Source: Hyphomicrobiaceae bacterium (GTDB taxonomy: Bacteria > Pseudomonadota > Alphaproteobacteria > Rhizobiales > HXMU1428-3). Taken from it: a DNA stretch of 8,038 nt. Position 1 is the stretch's first letter. Each line of letters opens with the position of its first letter. The notes beneath the pieces are model-generated. The model worked only from the letters and a program-made list of their open reading frames with translations, was not told the origin of the DNA and did not search any database. The position numbers and the translations under genes were made by a program. Below, piece by piece: positions 1 to 7,044 of this stretch. The stretch is from the NCBI GenBank assembly GCA_028285025.1, contig JANQQH010000334.1, forward strand, positions 1 to 8,038, in the 5' to 3' direction.

Positions 1-3000
1 ATCACCGCGTTGAAGTTTGTCAACTTTGTCAACAAAACGCTGCTCAAGAAGCTTCTTGGCCTCTTCATACTGCTTTTGAATGGCCTCAACTTCACCCATA
101 GCTTTTTCATTTTTAAGGGCAATGTCCCACCATTGACTGCGAGGCACTTCATCCAAAGCTTCTTCAGTAACTTTGGCACCTTTTTTCAAGCTCTGAACAC
201 CCTTGATCACTTCTTTGTTTAAAAGCGCATCTTTCAAACGGCCATAAACGTTACGATCAAGAATTTGCATCTCGTCATCACGGTCTTTGGCCAAACGTTC
301 AATCTCTTCACGCTCAATGGCCATTGCCCGTTCGTCTTTTTCAATGCCATGCCGGTTAAACACCCGCACTTCCACAACCGTACCGGCCACACCAGGGGGC
401 AGTTTTAAAGATGTGTCACGAACATCAGAAGCTTTTTCACCAAAGATCGCGCGAAGAAGCTTTTCTTCCGGTGTCATTGGGCTTTCACCCTTCGGGGTGA
501 TCTTACCCACCAGAATGTCACCCGGTTTCACCTCAGCACCAATATAAACAATGCCGGCCTCATCCAGATTTTTCAAAGCTTCTTCAGAAATATTCGGGAT
601 ATCCCGTGTGATCTCTTCTGGCCCCAACTTGGTGTCACGCGCCATCACCTCAAACTCTTCAATGTGAATGGAGGTGAAAACATCGTCGCGCTTAATGCGC
701 TCAGAGATCAAAATGGAGTCCTCAAAGTTATAACCATTCCATGGCATAAACGCTACCAAAACGTTTTTACCCAAGGCCAAATCACCAAGATCTGTTGAAG
801 GACCATCAGCAATAATATCGCCTGCTTTCACCCGGTCACCCACTTTCACCAAGGGGCGTTGGTTGATACAGGTGTTTTGGTTCGAGCGCTGGAATTTACG
901 CATATTGTAAATATCAACACCAGGCTTTGAAGGGTCTTGCTCCTCTGTCGCCCGGATCACGATACGTGTGCCATCAATCTGATCCACCACACCGGTCCGC
1001 TTGGCAGTGATCGCCGCACCGCTATCGCGTGCCACAACCTCTTCCATGCCCGTGCCAACAAACGGCGCCTCAGGCTTAAGAAGCGGCACAGCTTGGCGTT
1101 GCATATTAGAGCCCATCAATGCACGGTTCGCATCATCATTTTCAAGGAAAGGGATAAGAGCGGCCGCCACAGACACCAACTGTTTTGGCGACACATCAAC
1201 ATAATCCACCTTTTCAGCAGGCACCATCAAAGCATCTCCGCCATGACGACAGCTAACAAGATCTTCAAAGAACTTGCCCTCGTCAGTCAAAGGCACAGAA
1301 GCTTGCGCCACATAGTGGCGTGTCTCTTCCATGGCAGACAGATAAACCACTTCATCAGAAACCTTGCCGTCAATCACTTTGCGATACGGGCTTTCAATAA
1401 AGCCATATTTATTCACCCGTGCATAAGTGGCCAAAGAGTTGATCAAACCAATATTTGGTCCCTCAGGCGTCTCAATCGGGCAGATCCGGCCATAGTGGGT
1501 TGGGTGCACATCACGCACCTCAAAGCCAGCCCGCTCACGCGTCAGACCACCTGGGCCGAGCGCAGACAAACGCCGCTTATGAGTAATTTCAGACAAAGGA
1601 TTGGTTTGGTCCATAAATTGAGACAATTGGCTAGAACCAAAAAATTCACGCACGGCTGCTGCTGCCGGTTTGGCGTTAATCAGGTCTTGCGGCATCACGG
1701 TGTCAATATCAACAGAGCTCATACGCTCTTTAATCGCCCGCTCCATGCGCAGCAATCCAACCCGGTATTGATTTTCCATCAACTCACCAACAGAGCGAAC
1801 CCGGCGGTTGCCCAAGTGGTCAATGTCATCAATCTCACCCTTGCCATCACGTAAATCTACCAGGGTTTTCAGCACACCCAAAATGTCATCTTTACGCAGA
1901 GTGCGTACAGTGTCTTCACATTCAAGCTGCAAGCGAATGTTCATCTTCACCCGGCCAACAGCAGACAGATCATAGCGCTCAGCATCAAAGAACAAACCTT
2001 CAAACACCGCTTCTGCCGCTTCCACTGTAGGCGGCTCACCCGGGCGCATCACCCGGTAAATATCAATCAGCGCTTCTTCCCGGTTATTGGCTTTATCAGC
2101 CATCAACGTGTTGCGCATAAAGGCACCGGTGTTAACATGGTCAATGTCCAAAATCGGCAGTTCGGTCAATCCAAACTCTTTAAGCTTTTCAAGCAGCTCT
2201 TCGTTCAGCTCAGCACCTGCTTCAGCAACAATCTCACCGGTTTCCATATTGACCACTTCTTCGGCCAAATAGTGCGTGTAAAGCTCTTCATCGGTATAAA
2301 GGAGGTCTTTCAAACCATCTTCAACAAGTTTTTTCGCCTGACGCGCGGTTACTTTTTTGCCCGCCTCCAGCGCGACTTTACCGGTTTTTGCGTCAATCAA
2401 ATCAGCCGCAGGTTTTACCCCTTTAAAGCGCTCAGGCACAAACGGTGTGCTCCAGCCCTTTTTGCCAAGCTTGTACATAATCTTGTCGTAAAACACATCC
2501 AAGATCTCTTCATCATCCAAGCCCAACGCATAAAGCAAAGAAGTGGCCGGTAATTTACGGCGCCGGTCAATACGCACATGCACAATGTCTTTGGCGTCAA
2601 ATTCAAAATCCAGCCAAGACCCACGATAAGGAATGATACGGGCTGCAAATAATAGCTTGCCAGATGAATGGGTTTTGCCACGGTCATGATCAAAGAACAC
2701 ACCAGGTGAGCGATGCATTTGGCTAACAATCACACGCTCTGTACCGTTAATCACAAAGGTCGCATTATCAGTCATGAACGGAATGTCGCCCATATAGACA
2801 TCTTGCTCTTTAATGTCTTTAACCGATTTAGCGCCCGTTTCCTCGTTAATATCAAACACAATCAAACGCAGAGTCACCTTTAAAGGCGCCGCAAACGTCA
2901 TGTCCCGCTGCTGACATTCTTCCACGTCATATTTCGGCTTTTCAAATTCGTAAGAAACAAATTCCAGCGTGGCCCGCTCAGAAAAGTCAGTGATCGGAAA

Positions 3001-3180
3001 AACAGAGGTAAAAACGGATTGAAGACCTTCATTAGGGCGTCCACCATCTGGTCCTTTGACCATCAAAAACTCATCATATGAGCGTTTTTGAACCTCGATA
3101 AGGTTGGGCATTTGAGCCACTTCTGCGATTGACCCAAATTTTTTGCGAATGCGTTTGCGACCAGTGAACGTCTTAGCCAT
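1..3180 (-). CDS. rpoB: RNA polymerase beta subunit RpoB (C-terminal part beyond window)
   Basis: This is the catalytic beta subunit of DNA-dependent RNA polymerase. The frame is open from ATG ([16 protein letters not shown]) for 1060 codons to the window edge. Bacterial RpoB is about 1340-1390 residues, so roughly the last quarter is missing. Visible landmarks are the protrusion and lobe in residues 1-460, the rifampicin-binding segment [20 protein letters not shown] (515-534), [16 protein letters not shown] (565-580), and [10 protein letters not shown] (812-821) with the E-D pair equivalent to E. coli E813-D814. The visible part stops at KVDKLQRGD, just before the segment with the two active-site lysines (E. 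coli K1065 and K1073). A Shine-Dalgarno GAGGAG lies 5 nt before the ATG. The gene follows rplL after a 293-nt structured spacer. At the main rifampicin positions the sensitive-type residues are present: D524, H534 and S539 (E. coli 516, 526, 531). Confidence 0.98.
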   Translation of the reverse strand, partial: MAKTFTGRKRIRKKFGSIAEVAQMPNLIEVQKRSYDEFLMVKGPDGGRPNEGLQSVFTSVFPITDFSERATLEFVSYEFEKPKYDVEECQQRDMTFAAPLKVTLRLIVFDINEETGAKSVKDIKEQDVYMGDIPFMTDNATFVINGTERVIVSQMHRSPGVFFDHDRGKTHSSGKLLFAARIIPYRGSWLDFEFDAKDIVHVRIDRRRKLPATSLLYALGLDDEEILDVFYDKIMYKLGKKGWSTPFVPERFKGVKPAADLIDAKTGKVALEAGKKVTARQAKKLVEDGLKDLLYTDEELYTHYLAEEVVNMETGEIVAEAGAELNEELLEKLKEFGLTELPILDIDHVNTGAFMRNTLMADKANNREEALIDIYRVMRPGEPPTVEAAEAVFEGLFFDAERYDLSAVGRVKMNIRLQLECEDTVRTLRKDDILGVLKTLVDLRDGKGEIDDIDHLGNRRVRSVGELMENQYRVGLLRMERAIKERMSSVDIDTVMPQDLINAKPAAAAVREFFGSSQLSQFMDQTNPLSEITHKRRLSALGPGGLTRERAGFEVRDVHPTHYGRICPIETPEGPNIGLINSLATYARVNKYGFIESPYRKVIDGKVSDEVVYLSAMEETRHYVAQASVPLTDEGKFFEDLVSCRHGGDALMVPAEKVDYVDVSPKQLVSVAAALIPFLENDDANRALMGSNMQRQAVPLLKPEAPFVGTGMEEVVARDSGAAITAKRTGVVDQIDGTRIVIRATEEQDPSKPGVDIYNMRKFQRSNQNTCINQRPLVKVGDRVKAGDIIADGPSTDLGDLALGKNVLVAFMPWNGYNFEDSILISERIKRDDVFTSIHIEEFEVMARDTKLGPEEITRDIPNISEEALKNLDEAGIVYIGAEVKPGDILVGKITPKGESPMTPEEKLLRAIFGEKASDVRDTSLKLPPGVAGTVVEVRVFNRHGIEKDERAMAIEREEIERLAKDRDDEMQILDRNVYGRLKDALLNKEVIKGVQSLKKGAKVTEEALDEVPRSQWWDIALKNEKAMGEVEAIQKQYEEAKKLLEQRFVDKVDKLQRGD

Positions 3181-3210
3181 ATCAGCTCCTCAAATGCCAG
3201 CGCTGCTTAT

Positions 3211-3244
3211 AAGGGCTTTCTTGACCAACAAAGAAAGAGCCCTT
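3211..3244 (-). other. Bulged stem-loop upstream of the rpoB ribosome binding site
   Basis: AAGGGC/GCCCTT followed by TTTCTT/AAGAAA forms a 12-bp stem with a 2-nt bulge (3237-3238) and an 8-nt loop (3223-3230). It ends about 20 nt before the GAGGAG ribosome binding site of rpoB, so it may affect translation or mRNA stability. Its function is inferred only. Confidence 0.45.
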
Positions 3245-3324
3245 TTCCAGCTTGATGTATCCTTTTTTAAGGCTTGGGAAGCTTTCTATTCGTTTCGCCC
3301 CTAGCCTTGACCCGTTTTGAAAAA

Positions 3325-3373
3325 CGGTTCATCAAAAAAGCTTCACAATATCAAAAGCTTCTTTGATGAACTG
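3325..3373 (-). other. Long hairpin, candidate RNase III processing site
   Basis: Positions 3325-3343 pair with 3355-3373 as an almost continuous duplex of 18 base pairs, with one A-C mismatch (3337/3361), one G-U pair and an 11-nt loop. A duplex this long with no U tract after it on either strand is more like an RNase III substrate than a terminator. E. coli has an RNase III site in the same spacer. The assignment is by analogy. Confidence 0.45.
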
Positions 3374-3390
3374 TCCCATATAAATTGCTA

Positions 3391-3423
3391 CAAATGCACA
3401 AATCACTCAAATACACAAATCAC
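3391..3423. repeat. Two tandem 16-nt direct repeats
   Basis: CAAATGCACAAATCAC (3391-3406) and CAAATACACAAATCAC (3408-3423) differ at one base and are separated by a single T, giving a 17-nt period. They lie between the post-rplL hairpin and the long hairpin. They look like a local duplication; no function is evident. Confidence 0.85.
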
Positions 3424-3431
3424 ATGGCGAT

Positions 3432-3465
3432 AAAGGCAAGAGGGGCATGCGCTCCTCTTGCCTTT
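3432..3465 (-). terminator. Attenuator-like hairpin directly after rplL
   Basis: AAAGGCAAGAGG (3432-3443) pairs perfectly with 3454-3465, and two more pairs (one G-U) extend the stem over a short loop. It begins 8 nt after the rplL stop codon. On the transcribed strand only a short, broken U tract (UUUAU) follows the stem, so termination should be partial, as in the known rplL-rpoB attenuator of E. coli. The stem is seen directly; partial termination is inferred. Confidence 0.6.
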
Positions 3466-3473
3466 TAAATCAA

Positions 3474-3851
3474 TTACTTAAGTTCAACAGTAGCACCAGC
3501 GGCTTCAAGCTTTTCCTTAAGCTCATTGGCTTCGTCTTTTGGTGCGCCTTCTTTCACAGCTTTTGGAGCACCCTCAACAAGTTCTTTCGCTTCTTTCAGA
3601 CCAAGGCCTGTGATAGCGCGAACTTCTTTAATCACATTGATTTTCTTGTCACCAGCTGAAGCAAGGATAACGTCAAACTCATCCTTTTCAGCCGCACCGC
3701 CAGCGTCACCGCCAGCACCAGGTGCTGCAGCAACAGCAACAGGAGCAGCAGCTGATACGCCCCACTCGTCTTCCAAACGTTTTGCAAGGTCAGCTGCTTC
3801 CAAAACTGTCAAGTTTGAAAGCTCTTCAATGATTTTATCTAAATCTGCCAT
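3474..3851 (-). CDS. rplL: 50S ribosomal protein L7/L12
   Basis: L7/L12 is the acidic protein present as dimers on the L10 stalk, where it recruits translation factors and stimulates their GTPase activity. The product is 125 residues, the usual length. Residues 1-33 ([22 protein letters not shown]) form the dimerising N-terminal domain that binds L10. Residues 34-54 are an Ala/Gly/Pro-rich flexible hinge. Residues 57-125 form the factor-binding domain, with the conserved stretches [21 protein letters not shown] and [15 protein letters not shown] is preceded by AGGAA at 9-nt spacing. The gene starts 64 nt after rplJ and is surely cotranscribed with it. The stop codon is TAA. Confidence 0.98.
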   Translation of the reverse strand: MADLDKIIEELSNLTVLEAADLAKRLEDEWGVSAAAPVAVAAAPGAGGDAGGAAEKDEFDVILASAGDKKINVIKEVRAITGLGLKEAKELVEGAPKAVKEGAPKDEANELKEKLEAAGATVELK

Positions 3852-3915
3852 TTTTAGTCGTTCCTAATATTTAATCGGTTTGTTTAATTTTTCAACTGGG
3901 TTGCTCATACAAGGG

Positions 3916-4425
3916 CTATTCACTTGAAGCTTTGGCCGCCACAACACGCGCCAGCTGTCCAGCTGGAGCGCTAAGAACTTGGGCAACTTTGCCGGCTGGT
4001 GCTTGTAGCAAGCCAACAATTTTACCGCGCAGCTCATCGAGTGATGGCAAGGCTGCAAGAGAATTTACGCCTAAAGGGTCAAGAACGGTTGTGCCCATAG
4101 CACCGCCTAAAATAACCAATCTTTCGTTATCTTTGGCAAACTTGGCAGCAACCTTTGGAGCACTCACTGGATCTTCAGAGGTCATAATACAAGTAGGACC
4201 TGAAAAAAGATCAGCGATGTCTTGTGCATCTGTTCCCTCAAGCGCGCGCTTGACGAGCCGGTTTTTTGCCACTTGCATGGTCCCACCTACTTGACGCAAA
4301 TCCCGGCGCAATGCCGTCATTTCCGCAACAGTAAGACCTGCATAGTGGGCCACAACAATCACGCCAGAATTACCCAGCTTCTCATTGAGTGCGGCTACGA
4401 GCTGTTCTTTTTGTGCTCTATCCAC
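3916..4425 (-). CDS. rplJ: 50S ribosomal protein L10 (GTG start)
   Basis: L10 anchors L7/L12 dimers to the GTPase-associated centre of 23S rRNA together with L11. In E. coli the L10-L12 complex also represses its own mRNA. The product is 169 residues, normal for the family. Residues 1-130 form the globular rRNA-binding domain (DRAQKEQLVAALNEKL, VVAHYAGLTVAEMTALR, KNRLVKRAL). Residues 131-169 form the C-terminal helix with two similar segments, QAPAGKVAQVL and SAPAGQLARVV, of the kind that bind L7/L12 dimers. The start codon is GTG, preceded by GGAG at 7-nt spacing, and it gives the family N-terminus (M)DRAxK. A nearby ATG at 4438 is out of frame and meets a stop after six codons, so it is not the start. 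The stop codon is TAG. A regulatory leader lies upstream. Confidence 0.97.
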   Translation of the reverse strand: MDRAQKEQLVAALNEKLGNSGVIVVAHYAGLTVAEMTALRRDLRQVGGTMQVAKNRLVKRALEGTDAQDIADLFSGPTCIMTSEDPVSAPKVAAKFAKDNERLVILGGAMGTTVLDPLGVNSLAALPSLDELRGKIVGLLQAPAGKVAQVLSAPAGQLARVVAAKASSE

Positions 4426-4443
4426 CAGCTTTCTCCATTTTTA

Positions 4444-4483
4444 CAAAGGGTCATGAAACGCATATGTTTCAAAAAAACCTTTG
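4444..4483 (-). promoter_or_regulatory. Two-part hairpin just upstream of the rplJ ribosome binding site
   Basis: An outer stem CAAAGG/CCTTTG (4444-4449 with 4478-4483) encloses an inner stem TGAAAC/GTTTCA (4454-4459 with 4466-4471), separated by an internal loop. It ends 8 nt before the GGAG of the GTG-started rplJ. Its place fits an element that controls access to the ribosome binding site. Pairing is visible; function is inferred. Confidence 0.4.
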
Positions 4484-4647
4484 CGGCTAACGTTTGCCAC
4501 TGCAAATCTGGGTAAACCCAATTTCACAATGACGCTCACTTGCCTGCCCGGCGCCCAATTGCTGTAAATGCAATCAAACCCCTTTATTAAGAAGTTCAAA
4601 CCGATTAAGATTTCAGGCACCAAACCTTACCCTCTTAATCTTTTAAA

Positions 4648-4705
4648 CCACCGTCTATGCAGGCCTATTTATTTAAACCACTTAAAAAAAGCGGCACCTG
4701 CAGTC
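4648..4705 (-). promoter_or_regulatory. L10(L12) autoregulatory leader motif
   Basis: In the rplJ mRNA leader, GACUGCAGG (4705-4697) pairs through UGCAGG with CCUGCA in GCCUGCAUAGACGGUGG (4664-4648). Inside this stem is a second hairpin, CCGCTT/AAGTGG with one G-U pair and a five-U loop (4678-4694). The CUGC(A/G)UAGACGGUG string and the GACUGCAGG partner match what I remember of the bacterial L10 leader, which binds the L10-L12 complex and represses rplJL translation. Position, strand and distance to rplJ all fit. A covariance-model search was not possible here. Confidence 0.75.
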
Positions 4706-4756
4706 TTGGACAGGACAACCCTTCATTTCATTGAAAACCAATGAAAAAAGGGCAAA

Positions 4757-4783
4757 TTCCCCAGCCTAAAAAACACCTGGGAA
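4757..4783 (-). terminator. Weak terminator or attenuator-like hairpin after rplA
   Basis: UUCCCAG (4783-4777) pairs with CUGGGGAA (4764-4757) with one bulged G and a 12-nt loop. On the transcribed strand it is followed by UUUGCCCUUUUUU. It starts 19 nt after the rplA stop codon. The stem is short and the U tract is interrupted, so it would be leaky at best; rplJL may still be reached by read-through from rplA. Confidence 0.35.
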
Positions 4784-4802
4784 AACGCTTAAACCCCACC
4801 CC

Positions 4803-5492
4803 TTAAAGGGCTGAGCCAATCTCTATTTTTAAGCCAGGACCCATCGTTGAAGATAAAGCCACTTGCTTCATAAATGTGCCTTTAGCACCTGTTGGCTTGG
4901 CTTTGCTAACAGCGCCAACAAAGGCACGAATGTTTTCAACCAAATCACCTTCACTAAAGCTTGCCTTGCCAACACCAGCTTGCACAACACCGGCTTTTTC
5001 AACACGGAACTCAACAGCCCCGCCCTTAGCGCTTTTCACCGCTTCACCAACATTTGGTGTCACAGTGCCAACTTTTGGGTTTGGCATCATGCCCCGAGGG
5101 CCCAAAACTTTACCCAAACGGCCCACCAAAGGCATCATATCAGGCGTCGCAATGCAGCGATCAAAATTAACATTGCCTTTTTGCACGTCTTCAACCAGAT
5201 CTTCAGCGCCAACCACATCAGCACCAGCCGCTTTGGCCTCATCCGCTTTTGCATCTTTAGCAAACACAGCCACACGCACAGTCCGGCCAGAGCCCTTTGG
5301 CAATTCACACACACCGCGCACCATCTGGTCAGCATGGCGAGGGTCAACACCCAAATTCATAGCAATCTCAACTGTCTCATCAAACTTGGCAGTTGCACCC
5401 TCTTTAACAAGCTTAACAGCCTCTTCTAACGAATAAAGCTTATTGCGATCAATCGTCTCAACTACTGTTTTATATCTTTTTCCGCGCGCCAT
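4803..5492 (-). CDS. rplA: 50S ribosomal protein L1
   Basis: L1 binds helices 76-78 of 23S rRNA, forms the mobile L1 stalk that releases deacylated tRNA from the E site, and represses the rplKA mRNA. The product is 229 residues, the typical length. Domain I is made of both ends (residues 1-67 and about 160-229), with [24 protein letters not shown] near the N-terminus and SSTMGPG (214-220) near the C-terminus. Domain II lies between them and carries [20 protein letters not shown] (126-145). ATG is preceded by AAAGGG at 7-nt spacing, and this site overlaps the rplK stop codon. Only 4 nt separate the two genes, which implies translational coupling. The stop codon is TAA. Confidence 0.98.
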   Translation of the reverse strand: MARGKRYKTVVETIDRNKLYSLEEAVKLVKEGATAKFDETVEIAMNLGVDPRHADQMVRGVCELPKGSGRTVRVAVFAKDAKADEAKAAGADVVGAEDLVEDVQKGNVNFDRCIATPDMMPLVGRLGKVLGPRGMMPNPKVGTVTPNVGEAVKSAKGGAVEFRVEKAGVVQAGVGKASFSEGDLVENIRAFVGAVSKAKPTGAKGTFMKQVALSSTMGPGLKIEIGSAL

Positions 5493-5496
5493 CAGA

Positions 5497-5925
5497 TTAC
5501 CCTTTCACTTCCAAGCCCATAGAGCGAGCAGAGCCTGCGATAATTTTCGCAGCCTGATCAACATCATTGGCATTCAAATCTACCATTTTCTTTTCAGCAA
5601 TCTCACGCACTTGCGCCATGGTCACAGACCCAGCAACAGCACGCCCTGGCTCACCACCACCTTTTTTCAACTTGGCAGCTTTTTTCAAAAAGAAAGAAGC
5701 CGGCGGCGTCTTCATTTCAAAGGTGAAAGACTTGTCTTGATAAACAGTAATATTTACAGGAATAGGAGATCCTGGCTCAGCGTCACCAGAGGCAGCATTA
5801 AACGCCTTACAAAATTCCATAATATTAATCCCGCGCTGACCCAAAGCAGGCCCGATCGGCGGAGACGGATTGGCCTGACCAGCAGGCACTTGCAGCTTTA
5901 AATAGCCTTCAATTTTCTTTGCCAT
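5497..5925 (-). CDS. rplK: 50S ribosomal protein L11
   Basis: L11 binds the GTPase-associated centre of 23S rRNA next to L10 and is needed for RelA-type stringent signalling and thiostrepton action. The 142-residue product has the N-terminal domain with [20 protein letters not shown] (11-30) and the rRNA-binding C-terminal domain ending in [13 protein letters not shown] (128-140). An ATG at 5931 lies in frame two codons upstream (MKMAKK). I chose the ATG at 5925 because the GGG of the ribosome binding site (5936-5934) is 8 nt from it but only 2 nt from the upstream ATG, and because [16 protein letters not shown] is the family N-terminus. The gene is first of the rplK-rplA pair and is preceded by an L1-binding leader. 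A small AGGC/GCCT hairpin (5942-5954) lies just before the ribosome binding site. Confidence 0.97.
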   Translation of the reverse strand: MAKKIEGYLKLQVPAGQANPSPPIGPALGQRGINIMEFCKAFNAASGDAEPGSPIPVNITVYQDKSFTFEMKTPPASFFLKKAAKLKKGGGEPGRAVAGSVTMAQVREIAEKKMVDLNANDVDQAAKIIAGSARSMGLEVKG

Positions 5926-5997
5926 TTTCATATCCCTTTAAAGGCTTTACGCCTGTTTAAAATAACAAATGCCCTAACAGACATTTCGTAAGGGGGG

Positions 5998-6047
5998 TGT
6001 GGTACAGCACTTTGCGCCTGGCATTGCCCAATGCGCCTCCCACAACC
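5998..6047 (-). promoter_or_regulatory. L1-binding leader of rplK (mimic of the 23S rRNA L1 site)
   Basis: The mRNA upstream of rplK reads GGUUGUGGGAGGCGC (6047-6033), a GCAUU-GGGC-AAUGC hairpin, then GGCGCAAAGUGCUGUACCACA (ending at 5998). UGUGG pairs with CCACA as the outer stem, leaving GAGGCGC and GCGCAAAGUGCUGUA on the inner side. GUGGGAGG and UACCAC are the conserved elements of the L1 site in 23S rRNA (E. coli ...GGUGGGAGGC... and ...AUACCACC...). L1 is known to repress rplKA by binding such a mimic. Location and strand are right. Precise pairing of the inner part is uncertain. Confidence 0.75.
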
Positions 6048-6092
6048 ATTTGACTCACTCTGCAAATCAACGCAAACAAGCCAAAACTAAAA

Positions 6093-6629
6093 TCAAGCGC
6101 CGTTCTTTTGCACTTGACTAAACTCCAACTCAACCGGGGTTTCCCGGCCAAAAATTTCTACCGCCACCTTGACACGCTGTCGTTCATCATCAACTTCTTC
6201 AATCTGACCTTTAAAGCCATCAAACGGCCCATCCAAAACCTTAACCACCTCACCCACTTCATAGATAATGGTAGACTTCGGCCGCTCAACACCCTCTTTA
6301 ACCTGATGCAGAATGTTCTGCGCTTCACTCTCAGAAATAGGGATCGGCTTGCTCTCAGACCCTAAAAAGCCTGTCACCTTAGGGGTGTCTTTAATCAGAT
6401 GATACGCCTCATCGGTCATATCCATCTTGACCAAAACATAGCCAGGAAAAAACTTACGTTCCGAGGCCACCTTGCGCCCTCGGCGCACTTCGATCACTTC
6501 TTCTGTTGGCACCAAAATTTCTTCAAAGTGATCCTCTAGCCCTTCGTTAGCCGCCCGCTCACGAATAGCCTCAGCCACCTTTTTTTCAAAATTCGAATAG
6601 GCGTGAACAATGTACCAACGCTTCGCCAT
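6093..6629 (-). CDS. nusG: Transcription elongation and antitermination factor NusG
   Basis: NusG binds the clamp of RNA polymerase, reduces pausing, and links the polymerase to Rho or to ribosomal protein S10. The 178-residue product has the NGN domain in residues 1-118 ([32 protein letters not shown] at 58-69) and the KOW domain in about 125-176 ([41 protein letters not shown]). A GTG at 6638 is in frame three codons upstream. I prefer the ATG at 6629 because [12 protein letters not shown] is the family start and GGGG (6641-6638) lies 8 nt ahead of it, overlapping that GTG. The gene begins 18 nt after secE, so the pair is one transcript. The stop codon is TGA. Confidence 0.97.
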   Translation of the reverse strand: MAKRWYIVHAYSNFEKKVAEAIRERAANEGLEDHFEEILVPTEEVIEVRRGRKVASERKFFPGYVLVKMDMTDEAYHLIKDTPKVTGFLGSESKPIPISESEAQNILHQVKEGVERPKSTIIYEVGEVVKVLDGPFDGFKGQIEEVDDERQRVKVAVEIFGRETPVELEFSQVQKNGA

Positions 6630-6647
6630 AGCTTTCACCCCAAAATT

Positions 6648-6842
6648 CTATTGCTCGCTCGAGCCAATCAACAACTGGACAAGCAAGTTCAACACTTGAT
6701 CCGCAGCAAAGAAAAACACCATCGCCATAGCCACCAAAATCAACACCATAATCGTGGTCACCACTGTTTCTTTTTGCGTCGGCCAGGTGACTTTCGCCAT
6801 TTCAGCACGCACTTCTTGAATAAATTCAAACGGATTAGCCAT
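6648..6842 (-). CDS. secE: Preprotein translocase subunit SecE
   Basis: SecE is an inner-membrane subunit of the SecYEG channel that clamps and stabilises SecY. The product is 64 residues, the short single-span form common outside enteric bacteria (the E. coli protein has three spans). Residues 4-26 (PFEFIQEVRAEMAKVTWPTQ) form the conserved amphipathic cytoplasmic helix with the K-V-x-W-P motif. Residues 28-59 form one hydrophobic span (VVTTIMVLILVAMAMVFFF...). ATG is preceded by GAGG at 7-nt spacing. It lies 125 nt downstream of tRNA-Trp and just before nusG, the common secE-nusG arrangement. The stop codon is TAG. Confidence 0.97.
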   Translation of the reverse strand: MANPFEFIQEVRAEMAKVTWPTQKETVVTTIMVLILVAMAMVFFFAADQVLNLLVQLLIGSSEQ

Positions 6843-6967
6843 TAAAAAACCTCACGATGCCAACAACATTAAAGCATCTAACTGCCATCAAATTTGCCGC
6901 AAGGCCTTATGCCCTTGAACAAACAATCGTAATTTCCCTGCCTTTTAACCTCAAACACTTAGCCAAA

Positions 6968-7044
6968 TGGCAGGAGTGGAGGGACTTGAACCCCCAACCC
7001 CCGGTTTTGGAGACCGGTGCTCTAGCCAATTGAGCTACACTCCT
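6968..7044 (-). tRNA. tRNA-Trp (anticodon CCA)
   Basis: The minus strand folds into a full cloverleaf with acceptor stem AGGAGTG/CACTCCT, G discriminator and encoded CCA (6970-6968). The anticodon stem CCGGT/ACCGG (7017-7013 with 7005-7001) holds the loop CTCCAAA, so the anticodon is CCA (7010-7008). The T-loop is TTCAAGT. It sits just ahead of secE, as is usual in alphaproteobacteria, and may be processed from the same transcript. Confidence 0.97.

Larger units (their letters stand above)
3181..3473 (-). other. rplL-rpoB spacer with stacked stem-loops
   Basis: This 293-nt spacer contains no gene. In order of transcription it holds a perfect hairpin right after rplL, two 16-nt direct repeats, a long imperfect hairpin, a small A/T hairpin (3313-3326) and a bulged hairpin just before the rpoB ribosome binding site; the main ones are listed separately. 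In E. coli the corresponding spacer contains a partial terminator (attenuator) and an RNase III cleavage site, which set the lower output of rpoBC relative to the ribosomal proteins. That this spacer does the same is inferred from position and shape. I saw no convincing promoter in it. Confidence 0.7.
4426..4802 (-). other. rplA-rplJ intercistronic region (rplJ leader)
   Basis: This 377-nt non-coding stretch holds, in order of transcription, a hairpin with a U tract after rplA, an 8-bp hairpin (4726-4746, loop 4734-4738), the L10 leader motif, an 8-bp stem (GATTAAGA 4603-4610 with TCTTAATC 4633-4640), a hairpin with a 1-nt bulge (4504-4524), and a two-part hairpin just before the rplJ ribosome binding site. 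A separate rplJ promoter lies in this spacer in E. coli. I see no sigma-70 pair here good enough to call. A 60-codon frame at 4441-4623 has only a TTG start and no recognisable content. Confidence 0.7.

Noticed and set aside
937..1854. Long open frame (305 codons) on the plus strand
   Set aside because: It is exactly antisense to conserved rpoB codons, its translation is rich in His/Arg/Asn without any recognisable domain, and it has no good ribosome binding site. It is a by-product of rpoB codon usage.
2415..2729. 104-codon minus-strand frame inside rpoB
   Set aside because: It is in a different frame of the same strand as rpoB and has no family resemblance.
3391..3423. Start of a CRISPR-like array
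   Set aside because: There are only two copies, and a single base between them instead of a spacer; no cas genes are in the window.
4441..4623. 60-codon minus-strand frame in the rplJ leader
   Set aside because: It has a TTG start, no ribosome binding site and no recognisable motif, and it lies across structured leader RNA. It is most likely chance.
4863..5436. Two long plus-strand frames of 186-188 codons
   Set aside because: Both are antisense to rplA, which is a complete and conserved L1 gene.
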